64,000 nt of DNA, taken from the NCBI RefSeq assembly GCF_021130785.1, contig NW_025776248.1:62001-126000 (forward strand), read 5' to 3'. The stretch comes from Homalodisca vitripennis (lineage: Eukaryota > Arthropoda > Insecta > Hemiptera > Cicadellidae). The notes under the pieces were generated by a model. It searched no databases. It saw only the letters and a program-made list of their open reading frames with translations, and was not told the DNA's origin. The position numbers and the translations under genes were made by a program. Shown one piece after another: positions 33,132 to 44,450 of this stretch; positions within the stretch are counted from its first letter, which is position 1; the number at the start of each line of letters is the position of its first letter.

Positions 33132-33922
33132 TGTGACACCTCGGTGTTAACGCCCCAAAATTTTAACGAATAAATTAGTTTAACCTAATACTACGAGAAT
33201 GTCTTATTGTTACTTTAGTGATTATCTTAACCACCTTTATACTGGTAAGACCTCCACAATATGTAACAATGCTGCCGTACACATCAAGTGCCATCCGGAT
33301 TAATATAGAAACATATAGGCCTTAAGGCCACTTCAGAAGAAAGGGACAGGAGTTCTGCCACACCCTGTATATGCATTAAATTGAAGCCGCGGTGATGCGA
33401 CAACGCCGGTGTTGTCGCAGCCACGTGTACGGAATGCGCTGAAATCAGCAATAGTTGTGTTGTACGCAGGCCTTGAGCAGTCTAAAAGCACCATGTACTT
33501 TGTTAATTACTAAATGAATCGCCTAGGCGGCAGCACCTCTCAGAGTACCATCCTAAGACGAAACGCCCTCTGATTGGTCCGGAGCCTTGGCGGCGGGAAG
33601 ATCGGGCGATGCTGAGGTGATGCTCGGGGAGTCGGCTAACTTGTGCGGAACGCGACAGACGTTAACTTAGGCCCTCTCCCCCTCTCTCTCTCTCTCTATC
33701 CATATTTTAACTTTTCGGAAGCCAAATTCTAAATTTGTAATTATGTGTTAATCAAACCTAATTATTTTATTAATCTAATCCAAAGAGTGTGCTAAATTTT
33801 AATAAATCATTTATTGGTTCGACTCCGTTGTTTTATTTTGAAAGTTTATACAACCTTCCTCGCCACGAACCCAAGAGAAGATCTTTCGCCTCCCACTGGG
33901 CAAACGAAGTCAACCTACCACA
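33132..33922 (+). repeat. 3' LTR (791 bp, uninterrupted)
   Basis: It starts TGTGACACC and ends CTACCACA, followed by the ATAT duplication. It preserves the empty transposon site 'ggccttaaggcc' (about 33,320) and so proves the insertion in the other LTR. It carries the inverted repeat GCGACAAC/GTTGTCGC (33,397-33,418), an inverted CCAAT-like 'gattggtcc' near 33,570, the CT run at 33,675-33,697 and AATAAA at 33,801-33,806. Confidence 0.95.
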
Positions 33923-33926
33923 ATAT

Positions 33927-36330
33927 TAACTTACACGATTTCTAACCTATTTAGTTTGAATTTGTTGTTTGTTTGAAACTGGCATATGTTTACATGGTTA
34001 AATTTTTTTTAAAGACAATGTTTAAGCAGGGATAGTATTGAGTGTGACTAAAATGTTTTTATTGCTTATCTTAAAATAAATGAAATGTTTAAAAATGTTT
34101 TTAACATTTACGAATAATGTAAAAAAATGTACCTTATACGTCTTATACGTTTTTACATGCCTCAACTTAGCAGCTGCAGGAAGTTCTGAGAAGTATATAT
34201 TAATATAAATACAATTATACGAGTGAACATGAGAAGTTCAGTAACCAACTTTTACCAAACCTGGTACAATTATTGTATTTTAATATACTTCGGGGAGGTT
34301 TCTCAACTTTTGTTCAATTAAAACTTTTAATATTATGCCAATTTAAATTGCGAGGAAAGTTTTTCCTTTGGCTATTGAAAAATACAGATTATTTAAATAA
34401 ATGAAGCGGAAATTTACGTTTATTCAAATTTAAGCAGATATTATGTCCATATGTTTACCATATCTAAATCTCGTATATTGTATACACTTGCATTCCTAAC
34501 TATTTAGATACATTAAAGGTAATAAGCTTCCAAACTTTTGGTAAGTGTATGTCTGCATCTTAACCATCGAAGTGTTATATAATTTAATTTAAATTTATTA
34601 GTCAATATACAAATCTGTTAACATTATACTCAACCTTTTACTTCATCAGCATTTTATTTAAAGTTACGTAAGCTTTTCGGACTATCTCAGAAGAGTTGCT
34701 TTTAAAGAAAATAAAAAACATTACCTATCGTGTCGTTTTGGTCCTTACAAAGTAAAATTAATAGCAATAATTAAATTATCAGCTTTAATACAATATAGTA
34801 ATAAAGCTGATCCTACTACACAAGGTTTATAAAAATATGTTTTTACACGCATTATAAGTTTATTTGATTATATTATTCGAACCTATTCAATATTATAAAA
34901 ACACATTTTCATTATTAATTACTGCTACATTTTTAAAATTATCTCGTGAAATCTTATCAAGAGGATCCAATGGAGATGAATTAATTTTAATTTTATTTCT
35001 CCTATTTTCCAAGTTTTATCATCTCCCATATTTTATTGCTTAAACTATTCTTTCCCATTGTACAATCACAAATCTTGTAAATCGTCCGTAAGATTAAAAA
35101 AAAGCTCGCAATTGTTGGTTTATATTTATTATAAATGTACATAGAAATCATCATATAACTGGACGAAAATGCTTAGCTTGCCATTTACAGCTTAAGGAAA
35201 CACATATATAATTTTAATACTTACTTTAAGTATTTTTTATATTCTATTCATTTGACATATCTAAACAATCTTAATGATTGGCACACGAACGATAATTTAT
35301 ATTCAATGTTGTATATTACATAATTTAATTTATTTGGGAGCAGGGTAAATTTAAATAACTTTCTCAACTTTTTAATTACGATTTAATTACGTCTAACAAA
35401 TTTTACAATGGAGTGGAAAGTAAAATTATTTAAAAACATTAGTAAATTTAATTTTTTAAGTTCAAAATTTACTGATATTATAACTTTAACACAAAAATTA
35501 AACCACCGTGCAAATATAAGAGTTTATTTTCAAACCCTGTAAACAATTTTAGTCGGAGGAATCTTTTGATAACTGCAATATATTTTTATATAAATTATAA
35601 ATTTATAATATAATATATGTAATCGATATTTCAAAACCCGATCATGATACAATACCGTGCTTAGTAAAAATGATTTAGGAAATGTTACAAGTGATTTAGA
35701 ACTCTTTTATTGAAGTCTTTCAATAACAGAGTTGTGATTTTTAAGTTTAGCAAGATTTGTAGTACGTTATAAGTGGTCGTACTTTAGACAGGTTTATTCT
35801 ATTAGTAATAATTATAACAAAACTGCGACCAATTTCCAAATTCATCTTTCTTCTTCCTCGAGAGTGCTTCAAGAGTTTCATTGGTGAGAGAATTGGTGTG
35901 TTGCAGATTCCGTGGTAGCGTCAATGTAAATATTGGGAACCCAAAGCTGATAACGTAGCTATGGTGGGAAGGGTTGATCCAATTTAAATATTGAGTTAAC
36001 TCAATTTCACATTTTGCTTAGCGTGTTTGAGATCTGACACTGTCACAGGTTTGAGTCTTTGAATGTAGAGTTCACGTTCGTTTTGATGAAATCCAAAAAG
36101 GTCGACGATGAAGACGTTTAAAGTGAACTCTCTGTATTGATTCGAAGTCAGAGACACTTATACTACAATGGTGTTTGCCTGGTTAACCAGCAGCCATCTT
36201 CTGTAATCTAGTGCAAAAAGCTTCTACGTCGCATCATGTAAAGCGTTCTTTTCAACGCCGATATTCATGTATCCGCTATGTTTCCGTTAATTTTATAATA
36301 AGAGGTTTATCGTCTTTTAAGTCCTATGCC
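33927..36330. other. AT-rich non-coding DNA
   Basis: Nothing recognisable was found. The composition is strongly AT-rich. A GC-richer patch lies at about 35,850-36,200 ('ccgtggtagcgtcaatg' and neighbours) without an open frame of note. Confidence 0.5.
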
Positions 36331-36334
36331 CGTC

Positions 36335-36500
36335 CTCATGGGCCACTGGCGTGTGCGAGGATCTTATCAAACAGAATAAGGAGGACAGTCGATACAGTAC
36401 AATGATGGTACTGTATAATGTGACAGTCAGGACCTACGCTATCTCTAACTCAGATCCAAAGTCCATTATCTTAAATCTTTCGGCCTTCGGCACTCTCCAA
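36335..36500 (-). repeat. tRNA-Leu-derived SINE, copy a
   Basis: Read on the minus strand, the tRNA-like head 'ttaagataatggactttgga', continuing with 'tctgagttagagatagcgta', matches the head at 60,710-60,752 closely. The body 'cacacgccagtggcccatga' matches 'cacagaccagtgggctgtga' near 60,820. Box B is decayed ('taggtcctgac'). Confidence 0.6.
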
Positions 36501-37690
36501 TCTCTTACGTTTCGTAATATCATACAGATCAGCTCGCTAAACCTTCAATTACAACTATCTTAAGATAGTTGTCTATTAATTCACAAACAATACAAAATCT
36601 GCTTGGAAATCTTTTTCACATCCTTCATAATTACAAGTCATACTTTATGTTCGATACTTATGTTAAACTGACTATTATTTACTTAATGACTACACGTAAT
36701 TATGAATACATAGTAATTTACAGTAATTGGATTAAAAAAGAAAAGTTGTAAAAGCTGGAATTACAGTATATTTTTTGAAAGCAGTAAACTGGAATGAAAC
36801 GTAAATTCAATTAAGGGTTTGTTGTCTGATGAAAAAGCGTCACCACTAACAAAGTCAAAATCCAATATTGAAGAAATAATTAAAACAAATCACCGTTGTC
36901 GCCACAGTGAAACGTTACATGAAATGAAAATAAGGCATCAAATATAGATTTAGTTTTTTAATTTATATTGGAAGCGTTCTTTAGTTCTCGTATCTTATTT
37001 TTAATAAAGTTAATAAATATAATAGAGCAAAATTTTTGTTTTCAGTCAAAAATAGTATAATAACGTAAAATAAAAATATGTTGTATTATTTAATAGGTAC
37101 ATTGAAATGCCATATGTTTCAATGTTCTTGTGTATAAATATAATACTATACAAATGTATGGTTACTTTTATTTTTATAATTACAGTGGAACACATATGGA
37201 TACGAATTCAAAATTATAAACCTATATGATTTTCTCTCATATGTAGTGGTACAATCATAGATATTAGAAGCATTCCATGATATGTATGATACGAGGTATT
37301 GATATGAGATAGTATTTTTATAATATTGTATTTATGTTCCATAAATTTCCTTAGTGTATCTATTTATAATTTGTTTATTATAATGAAAAAATATTAAAAA
37401 CTATTGGATCAAACCCATTATGTATTGTGAATGCCAATATTTATTTTCACACTGGTAGAAGACAATTTATTACCATGTATATATTATTATTTTGTATTTC
37501 ATGAATAGGCGAAAGTAGTACAAAATTATTCATGCATTATTGAATTATGAACTATTCTTTATCACCAAGGAAACGCTTTTTGATGCAATATAAATTTTTA
37601 AAGCTACATTGATTTATTTTTTTAATTGAAACTTAAATTAAATTAAAATTTTGGGATCGAAATATTGGGATTTAATTTTAGATTAGATTG
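36501..37690. other. AT-rich non-coding DNA
   Basis: There are several short open frames with no family resemblance. No repeat boundary is recognised. Confidence 0.5.
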
Positions 37691-37779
37691 TGAAAAGTCA
37701 GGGTAAAAACGAACATGTAATCGTTTGGCAAGTTAGTACTGGTAGTTTTAAATTGTTAGGAAGGCAGGTTGACTGCCTT

Positions 37780-38100
37780 GAATTGATTCGAACTTGTCTT
37801 GTTGCGAGTATTGTTCTCCTTGTTTGATACAGCTGGACCAATAAGAGAACACCACGGATGTCCTTGCAAAGTTGATTGGAAAGGGATGTATTTAAGCGCC
37901 CTCTCATAATTTTCGCCCTTTTTTGGTTATTTTCGTGATTAAGTTGATTACAGTGCGCCGTGTTTCTTAAATTTTTTTCCGCGAGGGATTTTGAGGTAAG
38001 CACCAAATTTATTGTACGTTTAATTGAAATAGTTTTTCCTGCTCTGATATTAAATTAATTTTGTTTGTTGTTGTGTCTTTTTTATAGGGAAAAATTAAAT
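37780..38100 (+). promoter_or_regulatory. promoter-like stretch with a small intron-like segment
   Basis: An inverted CCAAT-like 'gattgg' (37,872) precedes a TATA-like 'tgtatttaagcgcc' (37,886). About 100 bp on comes a donor-like 'gaggtaagcacc' (37,992-38,003), then a T-rich tract and 'tttttttatag' (ending at about 38,088). The local GC content is higher than in the flanks. It could be the 5' end of a transcription unit or an eroded LTR. The coding part, if any, is not seen, and the second Kolobok-like element is inserted about 200 bp downstream. Confidence 0.35.
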
Positions 38101-38298
38101 TCATAGAAACTACAGAGCAATCTGAATAACTTATTCTCGAGGAACAATAGAGAATAAGAATCGTTACAAGTTACATTTGGGTTAAGCTTGGAAGAAAAGT
38201 GAATTAAAATTGAACTTTGTTAATAACTTTAATTGAGATTTGGAAAGGTATTAATTTACTAATATTTATCTGGAAACTGTTTTATTGTGAATTATTAA

Positions 38299-39749
38299 GG
38301 GGAGTTGAAGGCCCCATTCCCGCCCATGTTAAAAGTAAGAATTTTAGGAACACATATCTGGGTAACCATAGCAACTAACAGCATGAAATTTTTTATGCTT
38401 GATTGTTGCATCATAATAAGTAAAATAAAACTACAATTAGCTTGATAGGTAATATAACTTGAAAATTATAAATTTTTTTCAATCGAAAAATTTTTTTTCA
38501 ACCATTTTTAATATTATATATATATATTTTTTTCTAGTTGAAGAATTTTTTTCATTGTAGTTTATCTTTTACATTACATATATACAAACAGCCAGTAAAA
38601 ATGTCAAAGCAATTACTCTACTAGTACCTGAGATAATGGTTCCTAAAACTAAAAAAATGCAACTTTCGGAAAACGACATAAATGTAAAAAAATCAGCTTA
38701 TTATTGTGAATATTTTACCTTAAAATCCACCTGGGCAGTATTGAGAGGATGCTCCTTCCTTCTTCTTCAAGTTTCTTTCTTCTTTTAGCAATTCTGGATT
38801 GTTTGGTTGCATCCTGTGCTGCCCGTTGAGCCTTTTGAAGTCGAACCTCATCAGTTTTTTTTTCAGCGCCACAACAGTGTTTATACCGTAGTTAACAATC
38901 CCAAGTTCTTTCAAAACATTTAATCTACCTAAGTTTCCATCATTGAATGTCAAGATTGCATCAAATACCCCTATTTCTAAAGTTTTTCTTCCAACAAATA
39001 CATTCTTAGGTATTCTACTCCAGACTATATTGTTGAAAGACTCGTTAACGTTTTGGGTTTTTCCATGTAGGCATTTTTTTAAAGAGACTAGGATCAGCCA
39101 ATGATTGAAAAATAGGTTTTTATAACTTCCATTACTGCAACAGGAACTGTATTTTTATGCTTGAAGTCTTTTTTTTTCATAAACAGATTTATTGTACTTG
39201 CACCAAGTTTCCGGTGCAGGTGGACATAGTCTCTGCTTCCTGCCTTGGATTAGCATTTGTAAACCTGTTACCGTGAAACTTACTTTTTTTTACTTGCACT
39301 CTCGGCATATTTACAACTAAACTCTAAAATATTTCACTATTATAAATAATAAACACAAACAACACTTTGTTTGCCTTTCTCACTGAAAACGAGAAAAACA
39401 ACAGTAAACAATACTAGGTTAGTCTAAGCAGACAAGAAAAAAAGCAATAGACAACAAATAATATGCAGTAAGTGTTGCCAACATTGATTTTTCTTCAACC
39501 TTTACTCTTCACTTTGAGTACTATGCAAAGTTCAAACAAATACAGAAATAATTATCGTCAATAGAAGTTGGGGAAAGCTGAACTGGTCGCGAATTGGCTA
39601 TGCAGACTATTTTATAAAATTAACTAAAAAATACTTAGCACAACTTTTATAGGCCATGTTTGGTATCAAAATGTACAGAAAGATACAGAGAACAAATTTA
39701 GCTAAAATTTTTTTTTTTTATTTTTTGACCCTTCGACCTTCAACTCCGC
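38299..39749 (-). mobile_element. second Kolobok-like element, internally deleted
   Basis: It is flanked by TTAA on both sides (38,295-38,298 and 39,750-39,753). Terminal inverted repeats: GGGGAGTTGAAGGCC on the left; the right end read inward is GCGGAGTTGAAGGTC, with one mismatch in the first 13 bp. At 1,451 bp it keeps both ends and only the first and last parts of a transposase. The termini differ from those of the element at 18,337, so this is a separate family. Confidence 0.85.
38720..39308 (-). pseudogene. Kolobok-like transposase remnant (internal deletion)
   Basis: On the minus strand it starts MPRVQVKKSKFHGNRF at 39,308. At about 39,225 it jumps straight to the segment equivalent to the last third of the other copy: PETWCKYNK matches its NTWCKYNK, and CLHGKTQNVNESFNNIVW matches its CLHGKTQNVNESINNVIW. 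The region that would hold the DGTW and GDGDT blocks is missing, so it cannot catalyse transposition. Several further frame changes lie at A/T runs (near 39,130, 39,080, 38,865 and 38,755). The stop is at 38,720-38,722. Confidence 0.85.
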
Positions 39750-39753
39750 TTAA

Positions 39754-40955
39754 TTGGAAATTAATTGAACATTAATAATTTGTTTGAGAGAGTTGTAATC
39801 TGAATTGCAGAGACTTGAAAGTTAAGGTTCAACTAGTGTAAAGAGAAGTTTAAATTTTTATTTTTTGAATTGTGAGTGTACAAAGAAGTGAACATTTTTA
39901 TTTTAGTTATTTCCAAGTGGTATTAGATTTTTATTTTAAAACTTTATTATTTTATTTTAGAAGATAGCTTTGATTTTTAGTTTGACATATTTGATTAATA
40001 TTTTTTATTTCTTGCCAAAGGAATTTTTAAATTTACTAAAAAGTTTGTCAATTCTCTGTGGAAAATAGAGTGATAAAGATTCTGAAACGTTGAACTTATT
40101 AATTTGCTAGTTTAAAATAATTCCATTGTTTTTATTTAGAACTGCGATTTTTATTTTAGACAAGCCAGATAATATTTTAATAATAAATAATTTAGTAATA
40201 CATTGTACTGGATATTCACTAGGAGCTTACTAATAAAAAAAATATTTTATATCGTCTTGGATGTCTCATTGATAATTTAAATATTAATACTCTGGAATAT
40301 TAATATCTACAATCCAAGTCGTTATATGCAAACTACTGTGTTATTAATGTATCACAGGAGGTATATCGTGCTATTTTTTTTTTTTTTATTATTGTATTTT
40401 AAACTACAAACATAGGAGGTAATTACAAGAGTGTATAAATTAATTTGAATTAGTCAAAAACTAAAAAAATGTGTTAAGAGTGAAAAAGGTATGAATACAA
40501 TTTTTTTGGACTTCCACCATAGCTTTAATGTTATTTGATTTAACATAAGATACTATGCTATCTACCCTATAATAACTTTAGCCTGTAATAAGGGGAATCA
40601 AAACTATCGAATCTTCAGATGAAGGAAATAGGCTCGATAAAATGTTTCCATATACAAATGTAACTTAGTAAATAAAAGTGACTGTGAAAATAAATTAAAC
40701 GAAATTACCAAAAAAAAATATTTAAAATTTTATTCTTTGTTTGACGTATAATATTTAATCAGTTGTATTTTTAACAAAACTATATGCTGATTAAATGTTC
40801 CAAGCAGTAAAATCCAAAAGTTGATAATAATCTAGCATTACAGATGCATAGATCTAATAGGTTTTTTGAATTGACTGCTCGCTTTTTTGAACCACTGGTC
40901 TGTGCAAATATTAAATAGAATAAGATACTAATTACAGTACACATTTAATAGCAGT
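39754..40955. other. AT-rich non-coding DNA
   Basis: It contains several repeats of 'ttttattttag' between 39,897 and 40,160, each looking like a weak 3' splice site, but no coding exon follows. Nothing else is recognised. Confidence 0.4.
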
Positions 40956-40959
40956 GATG

Positions 40960-41050
40960 AATATCCTCGGTCACAGAGAAGAGTTGGAAACCCCGATATC
41001 TGTAATTCAGATCCAAAGTCGACGCCTTAGACTGTGCAGAGACCGCGGTT
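40960..41050 (-). repeat. tRNA-Leu-derived SINE, copy b (head only)
   Basis: On the minus strand it reads 'cagtctaaggcgtcgacttt' followed by 'ggatctgaattacagatatcgg' and a decayed box B 'ggggtttccaac'. It is the same family as the copies at 36.4 and 60.7 kb. Confidence 0.6.
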
Positions 41051-44000
41051 CTTCAAGAGAAGTTTGCAGTTTAAATGGTTATATACATACAATATAAGTT
41101 TTAAAATAGTAAATTTAGACTACTAAAACACTTAATAACAGGATTCAATGGTGCAAGTGATCTTCTTAATTTCCTGAGGTTAGAGAGAGTACCATATTAT
41201 TCATCAGTGGCAAGCTTTATATTATTTATTTTCTCTAATCCGTGTCTTGTTTGATTATATTTATTATAGAGCCGTAGTATTTTAATGCGCAGATTAATAA
41301 ACATTAAACACATAAAAGATTTGTGTATTGTTAAAGATGTTAAGTTTAACGTTTGCTTTAGATAATATGAATCCACTAGTAGTGTTATAATTTTGCACTA
41401 CAATATAACCATTTGTGGTATTTTACATTCGAGTCCATTTCTCTTTTGTCCTGTTAGTGAAGAGCTTGTCATGGAAATATGACAGTGACGTAGGATAAAA
41501 AGCTGTCCTGAAACCACAAGTCAGACAACGTCATGGTTTGTAAGTCCTTATTACCGAGGAATACAACCTATTTTATCCGTGTATTTGAAGCGATGCACAT
41601 GAAATGTTGTTGATATAATAATACATTTTCTGCAATATTATATGAATAATTATTTTCTGTGGATAACTTTGGATACAATGTATGAATTACAAGTTGACTG
41701 AATGTTATTTTGAGAATAACAAGGTCACCACACTTCACATGGCGTTCCATACTCTTTCTCCTAGTTCAAATTTAAATTAGTCTGCAAATTATTCATTTAT
41801 AATACAATTAATTTTCAAAACAAATTAAAATGCACATAGAAAATCTAGCCATTTTATAAAACCCTGCCCATTTTGTGTTGAATGTGGCATACGTTTGTAA
41901 TTATCTAACCGATATTTATACCTGAGAGATTTATAAAGTGAACCAAATGATTTAATACGCAAGTCACTGTTTGCTCTTAATTTTTTGTTGAAACACATTA
42001 TAAAGTAGATTTATAATAAATTAATACTTAGTGTTCATTCAATAGTTATGGGACACTTTATCAAAGTATTAATAAAAAAGCACTAAATATTTATCACACC
42101 GTTAGGATAAAATTAATGAGAGGAAAATTATAATACAAGCATATACTGATACTAGTATTTAATAAATCAAATTAAATAATTTCTTTGGAACAAACAAATT
42201 ATTCTCAGACTGTTCTAAATATTAACTTAATAACGCTCTTTTTTATTGTTTTATTAACCGATTTATAGGTATTTATTCTATAAAATTCCCTAGTAAAGAT
42301 AAAAATGATAGTATTATAAATAATATAAATTAAAAGATACAAACGTATGTCAAAAAATGAATTCTAACATTTAAAAAATAATTTTTAATTGTACGTATAA
42401 GGTATAAATCCATCTAAAATAAAAGCATAATGTACCTTAAAATGTATCCACTTTTAAAAATATTTCTGTATTCCTAGTAACCAACTATGTAATTTGAATT
42501 CCAAATATGGTTATAACCAGAGCAGGTCATGATACAACTCGAAGTCAAATTATTCTACCGCATAATTTATTTGTTTATATTTAAATTTACAGTTTTTATT
42601 CGTGTGGGAATAGTAAAAATGCACAGTGTACAATAATTATAATGTTAAAATAAGCCCAAAGCCATTATGTATTGCAGTTATAATCCCTGCTATACATAAA
42701 ACCCGAAACCCTTTCTCAATTGCAGAACTGAAATCATTAAAAAATTAATATGAAAGGTGTTTAACTACTAACCAGCCTACCTAAGTTATTGCGATGCGAG
42801 TTATTTTAAAGCATTCCTGTTGCAGTGTACTTTTCATTTCATAGTAACAAGTACTTTTTGGTGAATAAGCTGGTATGAACAACGCAGTGACAAGTATGTT
42901 TTGAGATTAGTTCTCGTTCATAATTGAGGTCCTAATTATAAATCATTCACAATAATTGTTAGTCTAGTACACGAAGGTACAAAGATTAATTGGAATGAGA
43001 TGATTATATAATGCTGTGGCTGCAAGAATACATTTACCAAATTACATACAAAGTCTTGTTGATGTAGTATATCTCGTACATGGAAAAATATTATCATTAT
43101 TTACAGACCATCCCGGTTGGATTCTAATTCTCTGTGTCACTACTTCCTGGGGTACAATCACAATTTTCATTGATGTCCTACAATAATGCGAATGGAGTTC
43201 CCTTTGTTTCATTTTTTGTTACCAAGACCTCGGTTGGAGTGTTTAACACTGGTAAACTAACATCATACACAAAATAACGTAACTTCAGAAAGTGAGACTG
43301 CATACCAACTTAATAATTCAGGCATGATGTCCGAGGGGTCTTAATCTAAGATAAACTTAAGGGTTTCTACTTATATCTGCTGAACTATTGTATTTACCGA
43401 AGTGACTACTTTATTTGGCAGGCTGGTGATGTATGTTTTTCACCAAGAAAAAAGCTTTCGTTCACTTCAAAAAGTCACGGAACGTCACGCATCACGAATG
43501 TTTGCTCTGTAGCCGCTAGGGGTGGAACTAGCGAGCCCTTTTTTATATCAGTGCCTTTGTCTGTTCAGTGGCTATCAAGGTGTGCTAGTTACAGGTTACT
43601 GCCACTCTATGTTGAAGTGAGTACTTCTTTTGGCGGGCAATGGATGTACGTTTTTACACGGGGAAATAATTTCGTTTTGCGTCACAGAACATGATAAACG
43701 TTTATGTTTTTTACGTACATTCAAAGTAAAATAACAGTTTTACTGGAACGAAATCTGACCGTTACATAAACATGTGATATGAATTAACAGACTTTTACGT
43801 TAGTAATCTTCAGTCAGGAGAGATTAAATATCAAATATAAACCTCAATAACATACAACATTGTATGTGATTCGGAAAAAACTAAATAATTCTCTAATATA
43901 GTAGTGCTTAAGTATGATTTGTTTTCTAACTGTTCGATCAGTTTTATCATATTTTTATAGGCGTCAATGATGTCCGAAATATCGCATCGTCTGGATCTAC

Positions 44001-44450
44001 CCCTGATTCTGCAGGCTTTCATTGGTTATGCAATTTTTTCAGGTTAAGTTACGCTTAAGCTCCAATTTAAATCTGTAAAATTAGTTGTCAATCCATACTC
44101 TGCTATTACTAAATATGTTGACTTTAAGGCTTACAACGCAAAAAACGGACGGACTTAGATAAGTGAGTAGGATGAGGATAAAAGAACAACTGAGACTTTT
44201 GTCATGTATATGGACGCTTATAATTTTTAATACTTATGTGTAATAACAACTCGACACCATTTTAAAAGGATTTTTAGAAGAGAGCTTCTAAGTTATTCTT
44301 TGATATTTTTAAATTTTGTGAGCATTAGTCTAACAAACTCCTGACACAATGTCCAAACATTCCTATACAAATAAATGTTACTCCTTCTATTACCTAATTG
44401 ATACAATTTAGTTTAAACTCTTGTAAATTTCTACATTTTTAAGGAGCTCA
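41051..44450. other. AT-rich non-coding DNA
   Basis: No gene is recognised. A GC-richer patch at 43,420-43,690 ('gccgctaggggtggaactag' and neighbours) may be an old repeat. A 63-codon frame on the minus strand at 43,831-44,022 has no family resemblance. Confidence 0.4.

Larger units (their letters stand above)
18144..33922 (+). mobile_element. errantivirus-like Ty3/Gypsy element with env (LTR retroelement)
   Basis: A complete LTR element flanked by a 4-bp ATAT duplication (18,140-18,143 and 33,923-33,926), the target type known for several insect errantiviruses such as 17.6 and 297. It contains, in order, 5' LTR, PBS, about 1.5 kb leader, gag with two zinc knuckles, protease, an extra SGNH-like domain, reverse transcriptase, RNase H, integrase, an F-like env, 2.1 kb of non-coding DNA, PPT and 3' LTR. 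Without the transposon in its 5' LTR it is about 12.8 kb, long for a Gypsy element. Every gene except the middle of pol is broken by frameshifts, so as read it cannot make its own proteins. Confidence 0.95.

Noticed and set aside
37698..38006. 102-codon open frame on the minus strand
   Set aside because: It is antisense to a promoter-like stretch and has no recognisable domain.
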